Under the pieces are notes generated by a model that made no database searches, was not told the DNA's origin, and was given only the letters and a program-made list of their open reading frames with translations. The translations under genes and the position numbers were made by a program. Positions 23,425 through 34,669 of a stretch of 64,000 nt of DNA are shown here, in pieces. Source of the stretch: Lepus europaeus (taxonomy: Eukaryota; Chordata; Mammalia; Lagomorpha; Leporidae); NCBI RefSeq assembly GCF_033115175.1, contig NC_084842.1, positions 33,873,549 to 33,937,548 on the forward strand. Direction: 5' to 3'. Each line of letters begins with the position of its first letter. Positions within the stretch are counted from its first letter, which is position 1.

Positions 23425-23660
23425 CTTTGAAAGAATATAGGCATTGGGATTTGTGTGACCTGATTTTGAATCATGAGCTTGTAACTCATCAGCTTTATGA
23501 TCTTGGGAAAATTAATATTTCTGCTGTTTCCTCATCTGCAACACCTAATAATATCCATTTTGTATGGCTGGTGAAAGAATAATATATATAAATATATAAA
23601 TATACATATGGTGTATAGCACATTACTGGGTCAATAGGTGCTCAAAATTCTGTTGGCAAA
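23425..23660 (+). repeat. MIR SINE with AT-expanded centre
   Basis: 'gcattgggatttg', 'cagctttatgatcttgggaaa', 'tttcctcatctgcaac' and 'gcacattactgggtcaataggtgc' follow the MIR consensus. (AT)n at 23580-23610 is an internal expansion. Confidence 0.7.
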
Positions 23661-25799
23661 AAATTTATATTGAGTCCAGTCAATAAAAATGATGGGGTTT
23701 TTGTAGTTGCTGTTATTTTACTCTGTGGCCTGAATATACGATTATAATTTAGTACAATTGTTTCCAACTGTATGAAAGTCCTTTTTTAACAATAAAAAAA
23801 TCCAGATACCATGACCATAATTTTACCTTCAGTAACCATTATCTAATAAATTCATGATTATAAAAATTTACTCTAAATCCAAAAATAAAATTAAAAGTGA
23901 ATGTTACTTTATCACATTTGAAAATGTTCATTAGTGTGTCATTTTGATATTTATTTAGTTTTTACATATGTAGGTGTAAATATGCACTTTATGGAAATAA
24001 GTCTACAGAATACTATAAGTCAATGATCCATAAATTTGGGCTTCCTGGCCATTTACAAATCAAACATGTACAAATTAAATTTGTACTACTAAACTGATAA
24101 ACTTGAAAACAATTTAATTAACCTTTTAGAACTTCAATGAAATATCCTTGATACTACCTTCTGTGCCTTTAAGATTAGGCCATGAAAGTGCAGATGGCAT
24201 AAAGTGTTTAAAAATTTAACAATAGAAGATCTGGAACTCTTCTGATATCATTTTGGGAACAATAGAAGCTATGGAAATTCTTTGTAAGTATGAAACTGAA
24301 ATGGCAGTAGTGGTAGTATTAACAGTATTCCAGGGAAATGACAAAGTTATTTTTCTATATTCTTGTTCTTTTAAGGACCTACAACTGTGCACATCATAAG
24401 CAGTATCTGCAAAATGCACATATCCTTCAGTTATCAAAAAGGAAAATTTATTGAACCTGGGAAAATTTTCTATAATACTTCATGACACATTTTGCTAGAG
24501 GAAAGTACCTAATAATGTTGGTTGAATGATGCTCAAATTTTATTTTCCCATGAGAAAATAAAATATACAGACACTTTCTGGAGGAAAATTATATAATTAA
24601 TGAGAGAACACTGATGATACAACTTTTTTGGTAGTATCAGAAAAACAATTAAGATTCAGGGATGACTAATGAATGGACAAAGGAAACAAACTTAGTCTAT
24701 TGCTTAGAATGAAATGAGAATACATTTAAAATGGGATTTCCTCCTGCCTTTACAAATAAATTAATAACCAAATAGCTGGTAGTGTCCTTATGAAAATACA
24801 AAGAATTTTAAAAAAGGAGATTCAAGAGATTTGGAATTTGATGACCTGCCACAGTAAAGCAAATAAGCCTTGTCACCTACTTACTACTAGGCACTCATTT
24901 TTCTGTAAGTGAATAAGTGAAATAACTTATATTCTGGGTAAAAGTACTCACAGAGGACAAAGATCAATGCTAAGTAAGGCATAGCCTTACAAAACTTTTC
25001 GGTAATAAAGAGTATGATTCAAAAGTTAGTGGGTTTTCAAATTAAAAAATCTAAAGCAGCTACAGGAGCTGTCTGAAACTGTCTACAGGAAGAGCCAGAA
25101 GATTAAAAGGCTATAAACTATTAGACACCTTATAACAGAACAGAAAGAAGAAGAGACAGCCTGGCTGATGACAAGGAGAGATAACAAGGCCAGAAAAGGA
25201 TCCCAGCAGGAGAGCAGCATTGGAGTGGGTAGCAGGGAGTGGTGAGAGGCAATTAGAAAACTGCAGGGGGAAGGAAAATAGGAAAAGGCTGGACTAATAC
25301 AAGGAAATCTCAATACCTTACTTCTCTTTCCAAAGTGCAGGTAGAAACCTTCAAGCAAATTTCCTCTCTAACTGCCATCTTTTGAGCTTAATATTATAAT
25401 TTTACTCACAACATGTTACCAAATGTTATCTTTTCAATCAATCTGGAGGGCTTCATTTTCTACAGATTTGCTCAGTATTTTCCTGGGAGACACATTTCCA
25501 GACAGCCTGTTTCTCATTAGCTGGAATAAACAGGAGTGTGTTTACAGCACAGCGCCAGACTTTAAAGAATATCCTTTCCTAGAGAAGCTGGTCAGGGAAT
25601 TGGCTGTGCTGAACTTAAAGGAGTGAATTTCAGTGCCCAACTGTGACATAAGACAGAGTCTCGTTCATTAATAAAGACTTTAGAAAGCAAACTGCATAAC
25701 TCTTTGTGACACAGAGATAGGGTTTTGTTTTTAACACAATTTTAAGAAGTTCTGACAGGAAAATCCATTTATGTCAAGCAGATATATTAGGTAGTGTTT
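23661..25799. other. Unique DNA, 2.1 kb without recognisable repeats
   Basis: No gene found. The part 25430-25740 has more balanced composition, including 'tagctggaataaacagg' and 'cattaataaagac', and resembles conserved non-coding sequence, but I cannot test that here. Confidence 0.5.
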
Positions 25800-25900
25800 A
25801 TAAAGTGTTTAACTTCTGTTCAGCAAATATTGACTGCCTACTAAGGACAATACAGAGAATACAAAGATATAAAAGACAATATTTCAGACTACAGATTAAT
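25800..25900 (-). repeat. MIR/L2-type old fragment
   Basis: 'ttcagcaaatattgactgcctac' and 'acaatacagagaatacaaag' resemble the end of old MIR/L2 copies. Short and diverged. Confidence 0.35.
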
Positions 25901-26112
25901 CCATTTTACAGCAAAAATAAACCCATAGAACTCATCTTTTTGTACTATAGGATTGTATAGAAAAAAAGTTAAATCAACTACAAATATGTAGGGACTTCCC
26001 AATGAAGGTTAATAACATTAACAAAGGAAATACTTGTAAGAATTCTTTTTATATTCTCAATATTAGACCATTAGTAGATACATGAGTTGTGAATACTTTC
26101 CTTTATTTTTTG

Positions 26113-26450
26113 GAGGTTTATTTATTTATTCATTTGAAAGACAGCATGATAGAGAAGGAGAAACTGGGGTTGGGGGAGGGAGAGAAATATCTTTCTTCAA
26201 ACTAGTTCAATTCCTATGTCTACAACAGTTGGAATTGGGTCAGACTGAAGCCAGTAGCCAGGACCTCTAACCATATCTCCTATATATTGGGCAGGAATTC
26301 AAGCTCTTCAGCTATCATCACTTGTTCCCAGTCTCATTAGCAGGGAGATGGATCAGAAGCAGAGTAACTGGGGACTTGAATCTGCAGACCGATATGGGAT
26401 CTGACTGTCCAAAGCAGAAGCTTAAGTGTCTGTGCCACATGCCATACCTT
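26113..26450 (-). repeat. CSINE (old)
   Basis: 'ggtttatttatttattcatttg', 'cattagcagggagatggatc' and degenerate head 'tgtctgtgccacatgcc' in reverse. Confidence 0.85.
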
Positions 26451-26912
26451 TTATTCCACTCTGAATGTAGTAATTTAACTTTCTTACATCCTTTATTAGA
26501 CAATTTTAAAACATTTTTGATGAAGTTCCATTTATTCTTTTTTTGTTGCATTGCCTACTTGTAAAACTATGGCTATATTCCAAATCATAAAGATTTATAC
26601 CTATGTTTCCTTCTAAGAATTTTTTTGATTTAACTATTAAATTTAGGTTTTTGACCCATTTTGAGTTAATTCTTGTATATAGTATAAATTAGGGATCCAA
26701 ATTTATCCTTTAGCACATGTATATCCAATTGTCAATGTACCATTTATTGAAAATATTACTCTTTCTTCATTCAGTAATCTTAGAACATTGTCAAAATTAA
26801 TTGACCATAAATTTATGAGTATAATTATGTATTCTTAATTTTATTTCATTCTTCTATCTAGTCTATCCTTATGTCAGTACCAAAGTGTTTTCAATAAAGT
26901 AGCCTTATAAGT

Positions 26913-27033
26913 GGTCTTCAGAAAGATGGAAATGCATACCATAAAAAATGCATAGATCTCAATATTTTTGCACCAGAAAGAAACTTACCTTTTGATCCAA
27001 TTTTTCCACCAGTTTTTTGAAGTACCCTCATGT
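26913..27033. mobile_element. Short mariner-derived MITE, copy 2
   Basis: About 120 bases with inverted ends (left 'ggtcttcagaaagatgg', right 'ccaccagttttttgaagtac') and central 'tttttgcaccagaaagaaac'. It inserted into the old L1 and is similar to copy 1 at 2090-2216. Confidence 0.55.
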
Positions 27034-27162
27034 AAGTTTTTAAAACAGAAAGTATGAATTTACCCACTTTGTTCTTTTTTCAACACTGTTTTATCTATGT
27101 CTAGTCCCTTGTAATTTCATATGAACTTCATGATCACTTTGTCTATTTCTATTAACAAATGC

Positions 27163-27378
27163 TGTTATTAGTGGCTAAGATACCACTTTGGATGCCCCAT
27201 CATATATCTGAGTGACTAGGTTTAATACCTTGGCTCTGTCTTCTGATCTTAGCTTTCTTCCTGTGTGCGTTCTGAAATGCAGTAGAGATGGCACAAGTAA
27301 TTAGGTCCCTGCCACCCATTTGGCAGGTCCAGATGGAGTTCCCAGCTTCCAGGTTCAGCTTGACCCCGCCTGAACTAT
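27163..27378 (+). repeat. CSINE (old)
   Basis: 'ccactttggatgccccatc', 'tccctgccacccatttgg' and 'gatggagttcccagcttcc' match older C-repeats; ends without tail. Confidence 0.75.
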
Positions 27379-27379
27379 T

Positions 27380-27705
27380 AGGCACTACGTCATAGCAGGT
27401 AAAGCCACCACATGTGATAGGGCATCTCAAATGGGTGCCAGTTCAAGATCTGGCTGCTCCACGTCTGATCCAGCTCCCTGCTAATGCACCTGGGAAAACA
27501 GCAGGAGATGGCCCAAGTGTTTGAGCCCTGCACCCACATGAGAGACCTGGAAGAAGCTCTTGGCTCCTGCCTTAGGTCTGGTCCAGCCCTAGCCATTGCG
27601 GCCATTTGGGGAGTGAACCAAGAGATGGAAGAGCTCTCTCTGTCTCACCCTCTCTCTAACTCTAACTTTGATTTTCAAATAAATAATATCAATCTTTTAA
27701 AAAAG
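27380..27705 (+). repeat. CSINE
   Basis: 'gtcatagcaggtaaagccacc', 'ccatttggggagtgaacc' and tail 'ttttcaaataaataatatc'. Directly follows the previous copy; frames at 27390-27605 and 27484-27828 are derived from it. Confidence 0.9.
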
Positions 27706-28289
27706 AGATTAATTTGGATGTATTGCTATCCTAACAATATTAAATCTTCCATTAAGGACATGAAATCTCTTTCTATCTTTAGGTCTTTAAAAGTATTTAA
27801 ACTGTGTTTCATAGTTTTCAGTGTATAAGTCTATGATTTCTTGTTTAAATTTATTCCTAAACATTTCATTCTTTTTAAGGCTAATGTAACTGGATTTTTT
27901 AAAATTTCACTTTCATATTGCTTATTGCTAGTGTATATAAATAGAACTAAATTTTATTTTGAATGTATGTGTATATGTGTATGTATTCATTTGGGCTTCT
28001 GGAATATAAAATCATGTGTTAGTTTTGATTCTTTCTTTACAATCTGGATACCTTTTAATTCTTTTCGTTACTTATCATTCTGGCTAAAATCTTCATTACA
28101 GTGTTTATAGGATTGGCATGTATGGGCATTTTTGTCGTGTTCCTAATAATAGGAGAAGATTTTCAGACGTATCATTAAATACATTAATAGTTGTGGGCCT
28201 TTGATAGGTGACTTGTATCATGTTGAAAAAGATTCCTCTGTTCCTAGTTTGTTGATTGTTATTATAAGAGGGATTTGGATTTGTGAAGT

Positions 28290-28307
28290 GTGTGTGTGTG
28301 TGTGTGT
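28290..28307. repeat. (TG)n dinucleotide repeat
   Basis: Nine TG units within L1 sequence. Confidence 0.9.
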
Positions 28308-28371
28308 CCATAGAGGTACTCTATTTTTTACTTCATCTTATTAGTACAGTATGTTTCATTGATTAGTTTTT

Positions 28372-28687
28372 CTTTAAAAAAAAAAGATGATTAATTTGAA
28401 AGTCAGAGTTACATATAGAAAGGGAGAGAGAGCACTTCCATCTGCTAGTTTGCTTCCCAGATAGCCACAACAATCAATGCTGAGACCAGGCCAAAGCCAG
28501 AAGCTCGGGGCTTGTTCCAGGTCTCCCACAAGAGTAGCAGGGGCCCAATCACTTTGGCTGTCTTCCACTGCTTTTCCCAGGGCATCAGCAGTGAGCTGGA
28601 TTGGAAGTGGAGCAGCCAGGACACTAACCAGTGCCCATATGGGATGCAGGCATCGCAGGCACCAGATTTATGACACAATGGTAGCCC
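28372..28687 (-). repeat. CSINE in old L1
   Basis: Reverse copy with 'gggccatggc'-less degenerate head 'tgacacaatggtagcccc' at the right and 'ttaatttgaaagtcagag' at the left. Confidence 0.9.
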
Positions 28688-28884
28688 CAATTGATTTTTC
28701 TTATATTGAAAAACCTCTGTGTTCAGGAGATAAATTATACTTGGTCATGCTATTTAATTTTTGTATGTACTACTGTTATTTTCTTGAGAAATTTTGCTGC
28801 TATAATCATAAGGGATATTAGCCCATCCATCATTTAATTTCTTGTGATGTCCTGTCTGACTTTGATTCCTGAACTTAGTATCTT

Positions 28885-29598
28885 TTTTTTTTATTAAACT
28901 TTTATTTAATGAATATAAATTTCCAAAGTACAGCTTATGGGTTACAATGGCTTCCCCCCTCCCATAACTTCCCTCCCACCCACAACCCTCCCCTTTCCCG
29001 CTCCCTCTCCCCTTCCAATCACATCATGATTCATTTTCAATTCTCTTTATATACAGAAGATCAGTTTAGTATATATTAGGTAACGATTTCAACAGTTTGC
29101 CCCCATATAGCAACACAAAGTAAAAAAAAAAATACTGTTGGAGTACTAGTTATAGCATTAAATAAGAGTGTACAGCACATTAAAGACAGAGATCCTACAT
29201 AATATTTTTTAAAAAAATTAATTAATTTTCTATGCCATTTCCAATTTAACACCAGGTTTTTTTTTTTCATTTCCAATTATCTTTATATACAGAAGATCGA
29301 TTCAGTATATAATTAGTAAAGATCTCATCGGTTTGTACCCACGCAGAAACACAAAGTGTAAAAATACTGTTTCAGTACTAGTTATAGCATCACTGCACAC
29401 TAGACAACACATTAAGGACAGATCTCACATGGGATGTAAGTACACAGTGACTTCTGTTGCTGACTTAACAATTTGACACTCCTGTTCATGGCGTCAGTAA
29501 TCTCCCGAGGCTCTAGTCATGAGTTGCCAGGGCTATGGAAGCCTTTAGAGTTCGCTGACTTTGATCTTATTCCAATAGGGTCATAGTCAAAGTGGAAT
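28885..29598 (-). mobile_element. Lagomorph L1 3' end (3' UTR) with internal duplication
   Basis: Poly-T, 'ccaaagtacagcttatggg', and a C-rich tract at 28950-29010 identify the reverse L1 3' UTR. A block of about 165 bases occurs twice, at 29035-29200 and 29268-29435, each with 'ctttatatacagaagatc' and 'gtactagttatagcat', joined by poly-A/T. A 16-base target-site duplication 'ctgaacttagtatctt' is at 28869-28884 and 29599-29614. Confidence 0.88.
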
Positions 29599-29737
29599 CT
29601 GAACTTAGTATCTTACATTTTCTCTATTTTTTCATGTCTGTTCTTCTGGTAATAAAGGTTTATCAACTAGGTTGACCTATTAAAAGAATCAACTTTTGGT
29701 TTTTGTTGATTTCTCTACTGAAAATAGTAAAAACATT

Positions 29738-30045
29738 TTCCAAAAAAAAATGTACTTGAAAGGCAGAGAGAGAGAGAGATTTTTCATCTGCTGGTTCACT
29801 TCCCTAAAGTCCATCACAGCTAGAGTTGAGCCAGGAGGAAGCCATGGGCCCAGAACTCCAGCCAGGTCTCCTATGTGGGTGGCAGAGGCACAAGTACTTG
29901 AGCCATCATTTAATACCTCCAAAAGTGCACATTCACAGAAAGCTGGATTGGAAATGGAGGCAGGTATCCAATCCATGCACTCTAATATAGGATGTGGGCA
30001 CCCCAGGTGGGTACTCAACTGGCTGGACCACAATGTCCACCCCTC
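29738..30045 (-). repeat. CSINE in old L1
   Basis: 'gtacttgaaaggcagagag', 'ggtctcctatgtgggtggc' and degenerate head 'gaccacaatgtccacccc'. Frames of 130 and 153 residues across it are not genes. Confidence 0.88.
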
Positions 30046-30949
30046 TATTGTTTTACAATTCCCAATTTCGTTTATCTCCATTCTAATTTTTTTAAACTTA
30101 CTTCCTTCTGCTTACTTTGGATTAGTTTTCCCTTCCTTTTTCAGTTTCCTAAGGTAGAAGATGAGTTATTGATTAAACATGAGGTTATTGATTTTTAAAG
30201 GTAGGTGTTCGTAGTCATACATTTTCTTCTTAGCACAGTTTTCATTGCAACCCATAACTTTTATTTGTTATGGTTTCTTTTTCATTCCTATCAAAGTTTA
30301 TTTAGATTTCTTTTGTGATTTCATTTTTGATTTAATGGTTAATTATAAGTGTGTTGTTCAATTTCTAGATATTTGTGAACTTTCCAAATTTCTTTCTGCA
30401 GTTATTTTTAATTCCATTACACTGTTGTCAGAGGATGGGCTTTGTATGATTTCAATCATATTAAATTGATTGCAGTTTGTTTTGGTGACAACATATTATC
30501 CTAGAGAATGTTTTATGTATACTTGAGAAGAATGTATACTTGGCTTTGGTGGTACTGTATTGTATCAATGTGATATTTGTTTAGAGAGTTGTTTAAGTTT
30601 TCTGTTTTCTTGCTGATCTTCTGTCTAGTTATGCTAGCCATATTGAAAGTAGAGTATTGAAATCTGCAGTTATTACTTGAGAACTATTTCTCCATTTAGT
30701 CTGCCAGCTTTCTTTTAGTACTTGGGTCTTTGTTAGGTGTATATGTAATTATTATGTATTCTTGAAAGATTGATCTTTTCAGCATTATACAACATCATTC
30801 TTGTGTGTCATAAAAATGTTGCTTTAGTGAATATTTTATCTAATATCATTGTGGCTACTCTCTTTTTTGGCAGTTGTTTGCACAGAATATCTCTTTATCC
30901 ACTTTTACTCTCAACCTATTTATGCCTTTAAATTGAAAATAATTTCTGG

Positions 30950-32159
30950 TGACAACTAACCAACAACAAAAAAGGAAACCAGTTGAAGTGAAAGGGACAC
31001 TATGAGAAACAGTGACTTGATTAGCCCATGTCCTGACTGTTGATGTACAATTTAATACTTTATCCCTTTTAGTATTTTTTTTTGGTTCTAGTTAATACTA
31101 TTGGTTGAACTCTATAATCAACACACATTTATTCTTAGGTGTTGAAATTTAACTGAAAAGTGATCCCTGTTAAATATAAGAGTGGGAATAAGAGAGGGAG
31201 GAGATGTACAATTTGGGACATGTTCAACCAAACTTGCCTCAAATGGTGGAGTTAGAAATGTGCCAGGGGATTCCAATACAATCCCATCAAGATTCCATGT
31301 ATCAATGCCATCTCACTAGTCCAAGTGATCAATTTCAGTTCACAATTGATCAAACTGATAGGTCTAAGAGTCAAAGGGATCACACAAACAAGACTAGTGT
31401 CTGCGTATACTAACTGATAGAATCACAAAGGGAGAGAACGATACAACATGGGAAGCGGGATACACAGCAGACTCATAGAATGGCAGATGTCCTAAACAGC
31501 ACTCTGGCCTCAGAATCAGCCCTTAAGGCTGAAGAGCCCATGAGAGTATTTTAGGCATGGAAAGCCAAGACACTCTGGAAAAAAAAAAAAAAAAAAACCT
31601 AAATGAAAGGTCTCTGTGAGTGAGATCCCAGTAGAAAGAACAGGTCATCAAAGAAGGAGGTCCCTTTCTCTGAAGGGAGGAGAGAACTTCCACTTTGACT
31701 GTGACCTTGTCTAAATAAGATCGAAGTCAGCAAACTCAAGAGGCTTCCATAGCCTTGGCAACTCATGACTAGAGCCTAGGGAGATTTCTGACGCCATAAA
31801 CAAGAGTGTCAAATTGTTAGGTCAACAACAGGAGTCAATGTGTACTTACTCCTTATGTGGGATCTCTGTCCTTGATGTGTTGTCCAATGTGAATTAATGC
31901 TATAACTAGTGCTCAAACAGTATTTTACACTTTATGTTCTGTGTGGATACAAACTGATGAAATCTTTACTTAATACATACCAAATCGATCCTCTGTATAT
32001 AAAGATAATTGAAAATGAATCTTGATGTGAATGGAAGGGGAGAGGGAGCAGGAGATGGGAGGGGTGCAGGTGGGAGGGAAGTTATGGGGGGGAAAACCCA
32101 TTGTAATCCATAAACTGTACTTTGGAAAATTATATTTACTAAATAAAACTTTAAAAAAA
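30950..32159 (+). mobile_element. Lagomorph L1 3' end, forward orientation
   Basis: About 1.2 kb, mostly L1 3' UTR, running to 'tatatttactaaataaaact' and an A tail. Contains a G-rich polypurine tract at 32033-32096, a hallmark of mammalian L1 3' UTRs, and an A18 run at 31580-31598. Imperfect 15-base direct repeats flank it (30935-30949 'gaaaataatttctgg', 32160-32174 'gaaaatgatttcctg'). Confidence 0.9.
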
Positions 32160-32244
32160 AGAAAATGATTTCCTGTTAAAAGTACGTTCTTGGGTCCTTT
32201 TTGCATATCTCTGGCTAATCTTTGCTTTTAAATTTTACATTATT

Positions 32245-34600
32245 TTCATTTTAATTAACATGTAGTAATGAATGTATATATTTATGGGGTACAATGTGAT
32301 ACATCAATACATGCATATACCATGTAGTAGTTGAAACACAGTACTTAAATTTTCATCTTCTTGAAATTTCCTGTTTGGAGCTTTCAATTTCCTCTCCTCT
32401 AATTCTCCTCAAACACATAATAAGTTGTAAACTACATTACTGCATGGTAGAACATTAGGACTTCCTATTCTTGTCTAATTGGATCTTGCTATGTATTATC
32501 CAACGTCCTTTATTCTCCCTCTCTTGTAGCCTTGACAGAATAGCAATCGCCATTCTACTCTCCTTTTAACTTCTACATATGGAGATAACGTGCTATATTT
32601 TTCTTCCTGTCCTTGTTTATTATACTTAGTCTTCTTTTGTTCCATCCATTTTACAGTGAATGACAGGATTTTGTACTTTTTTCATGACAGAACAATATTC
32701 CATTGCGCACATATACCACATTTTCTTTCTCCATTCATCCGTTGATAGACACCTCAGTTAATTCCAAATTTTGTTAATTGTGAATAGTGCTGCAATAAAC
32801 ATAGGTGTGTAGGTATCTCGTACTGATTTCAGGTACCTTTGGATATACATACAGAAATGGAATAGCTGGATTAAATGGTAATTCTATTTTAGTTTTTTGA
32901 GGAGCCTCAATACTGTTCTACATAATGGTTTTACTAATTTACATTCTCAACGGTAATTTAGAAGAGATCTCTTTTCTTCGCATCCTTGGCAGCATTTGTC
33001 ATTTTTTACTGTTTTGATAATAGTCATTACGAGACTAGGGTTAGATGATATCTCCTTATGTTTTTGATTTGCATTTCACTGATGACTACTGATACTGAGC
33101 ATTTTTTCATGTATTTGTTGAATATTTGCATTTCTTCTTTTGATACATCTATTCTGATCATTTGCCCATTTTTGTATTGGAATATTTGATTTTTTTATTG
33201 TTATTGAGTTTTATAGCTCTGTTTATATTCTGAATGTTGATTTCTTGTCAGATAAAGTTTGCAGATATCTTCTCCCATTGTCTGTGTTGACTATTCACTC
33301 TGTTGACCCTTTCCTCTGCTGTGCAGGTGTTTTTAGTTTGATGTAATTCCAGTTGTCTGTTTTCACTTTCATTGTCTGTGCTTCTGTGTTATTATCCAAA
33401 AAATCAATACCTATACTAATTCTTGAAGCATTTCCCCTAAGTTTTCTCTAGTGGTTTTAAAGTTTTAGGTCTGATATTTAGGTCTTCAATCCATTTTGAA
33501 TTGATTTTTTGTACATGGTTAGAAATAAGGGTCAAGTTTCATTATTCTGCATATGAATACTCAGTTTTCTCAGAACCATTTTATGAACCATTGTCCTTTC
33601 TCCAGTGTTTTTGGCACTTTTATCAAATACCAGCTTGCTGGAGATGCATGAGTTTGTTGTTGTTGTTGTTGCTTTTACTTGGATCTCTATTATTTTCCAA
33701 TGGTCTATTCTTAGTTTTTATTTCATTATCATTCTGTATTAGTAGCTAAAGACCTGTGTCATGTCTTCAGATCAGATACTCTGATATCTCCAATTTTGTT
33801 CCTTTTTAAAAAATATTTATTTATGTATTTATTTGGAAGGCAGAGCAACACACACAAACAGAGTGGGGGGTGGGTAGAGACAAAGGAAGAGATATTCCAG
33901 TCTGGGTTCACTCCACAAATGACTACAGTAGTCTACAGCAGGAGCCAGGAACTCCATCCTGGTCTCCCATACAGGTGACAGCTTGACAGCTCCTTAAACT
34001 TTATTCTTTTTGTTCAATTAGGCTACTCTACTCCTTTGTGCTTCCATATGAATTATAAGATTTTTTTTCTAGTTGTGTAAAGAATGATATTGGTATTTTA
34101 ATGGTTCTGTACCATTGTTTGGACAATGAGGACAAGTTAACAATATTAGTCCTTCCAGTCCATGAGCATGGGATATAAATTTTTTTTTGCGTCTTTTTAA
34201 ATTTCTTTTACCAGTGTTTTGTACTTTCCATTTGATGTCTTTTTATTTGCTTGGTTAAATTTATTCCCAGGTATTTTATTCTGTTTTTCTTATGCCGATG
34301 GTGAATAGAATTACTTTCTTGATTTTTTTATTCAGCAAGTTCATTGATGGCATATAAAAATACCCTTGATTTCCATATTGATTTTGTATGATGAGACCTT
34401 ACTATATTTATTTAGTTACTATCAGAATTCATTACAAGAGCATAAGAAACTTAATTTTTCTCTTGTCATTCCTTCTATGACATCAGGCTTGATAGACACA
34501 AGTGTTACATTGGGATTGAATTCTCACTATATTTAGTCCAAGCTGCCTAGCTATGCCCACATATGTTTATGAGTTAGTGTGTGACACTGAAGAAAAGAAT
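32245..34600 (-). mobile_element. Old L1 (L1MA/MB-like), 3' UTR and ORF2 end
   Basis: Left end has 'tatatttatggggtacaatgtgat', typical of older L1 3' UTRs in reverse. Further right are ORF2-region motifs: 'gctgcaataaacataggtgtg' (32790), 'tttgatttgcatttcactgat' (33062), 'tttagtttgatgtaattcca' (33330) and 'ttgatttccatattgatttt' (34365). Full of stops. Confidence 0.85.
33803..33985 (-). repeat. CSINE fragment in L1
   Basis: 'tttatttatgtatttatttggaag' to 'ctggtctcccatacaggtgac'; the head half is missing. Confidence 0.85.
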
Positions 34601-34669
34601 TATAATATAAAGAATTTTAAATTTTTTAACTGTTATTTTTATTTTATATATGTTAGATGGATTTTTATT

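Larger units (their letters stand above)
26455..30949 (-). mobile_element. Old L1 (ORF2 part), split by five insertions; resumes at 32160-32240
   Basis: Pieces in consensus order on the reverse strand: 26455-26912 ('ttgacccattttgagtta', 'tccaattgtcaatgtaccat'), 27706-28371, 28688-28884, 29615-29737, 30046-30949 ('gagaagaatgtatacttgg', 'tctccatttagtctgccag'), and 32160-32240 ('gttcttgggtcctttttgc') beyond a forward L1 3' end. Heavily mutated; no intact frame. The interruptions are a MITE, CSINEs and two lagomorph L1 3' ends. Confidence 0.85.

Noticed and set aside
29696-30157. 153-residue frame at 29.7-30.2 kb
   Set aside because: It reads a reverse CSINE inserted in L1.
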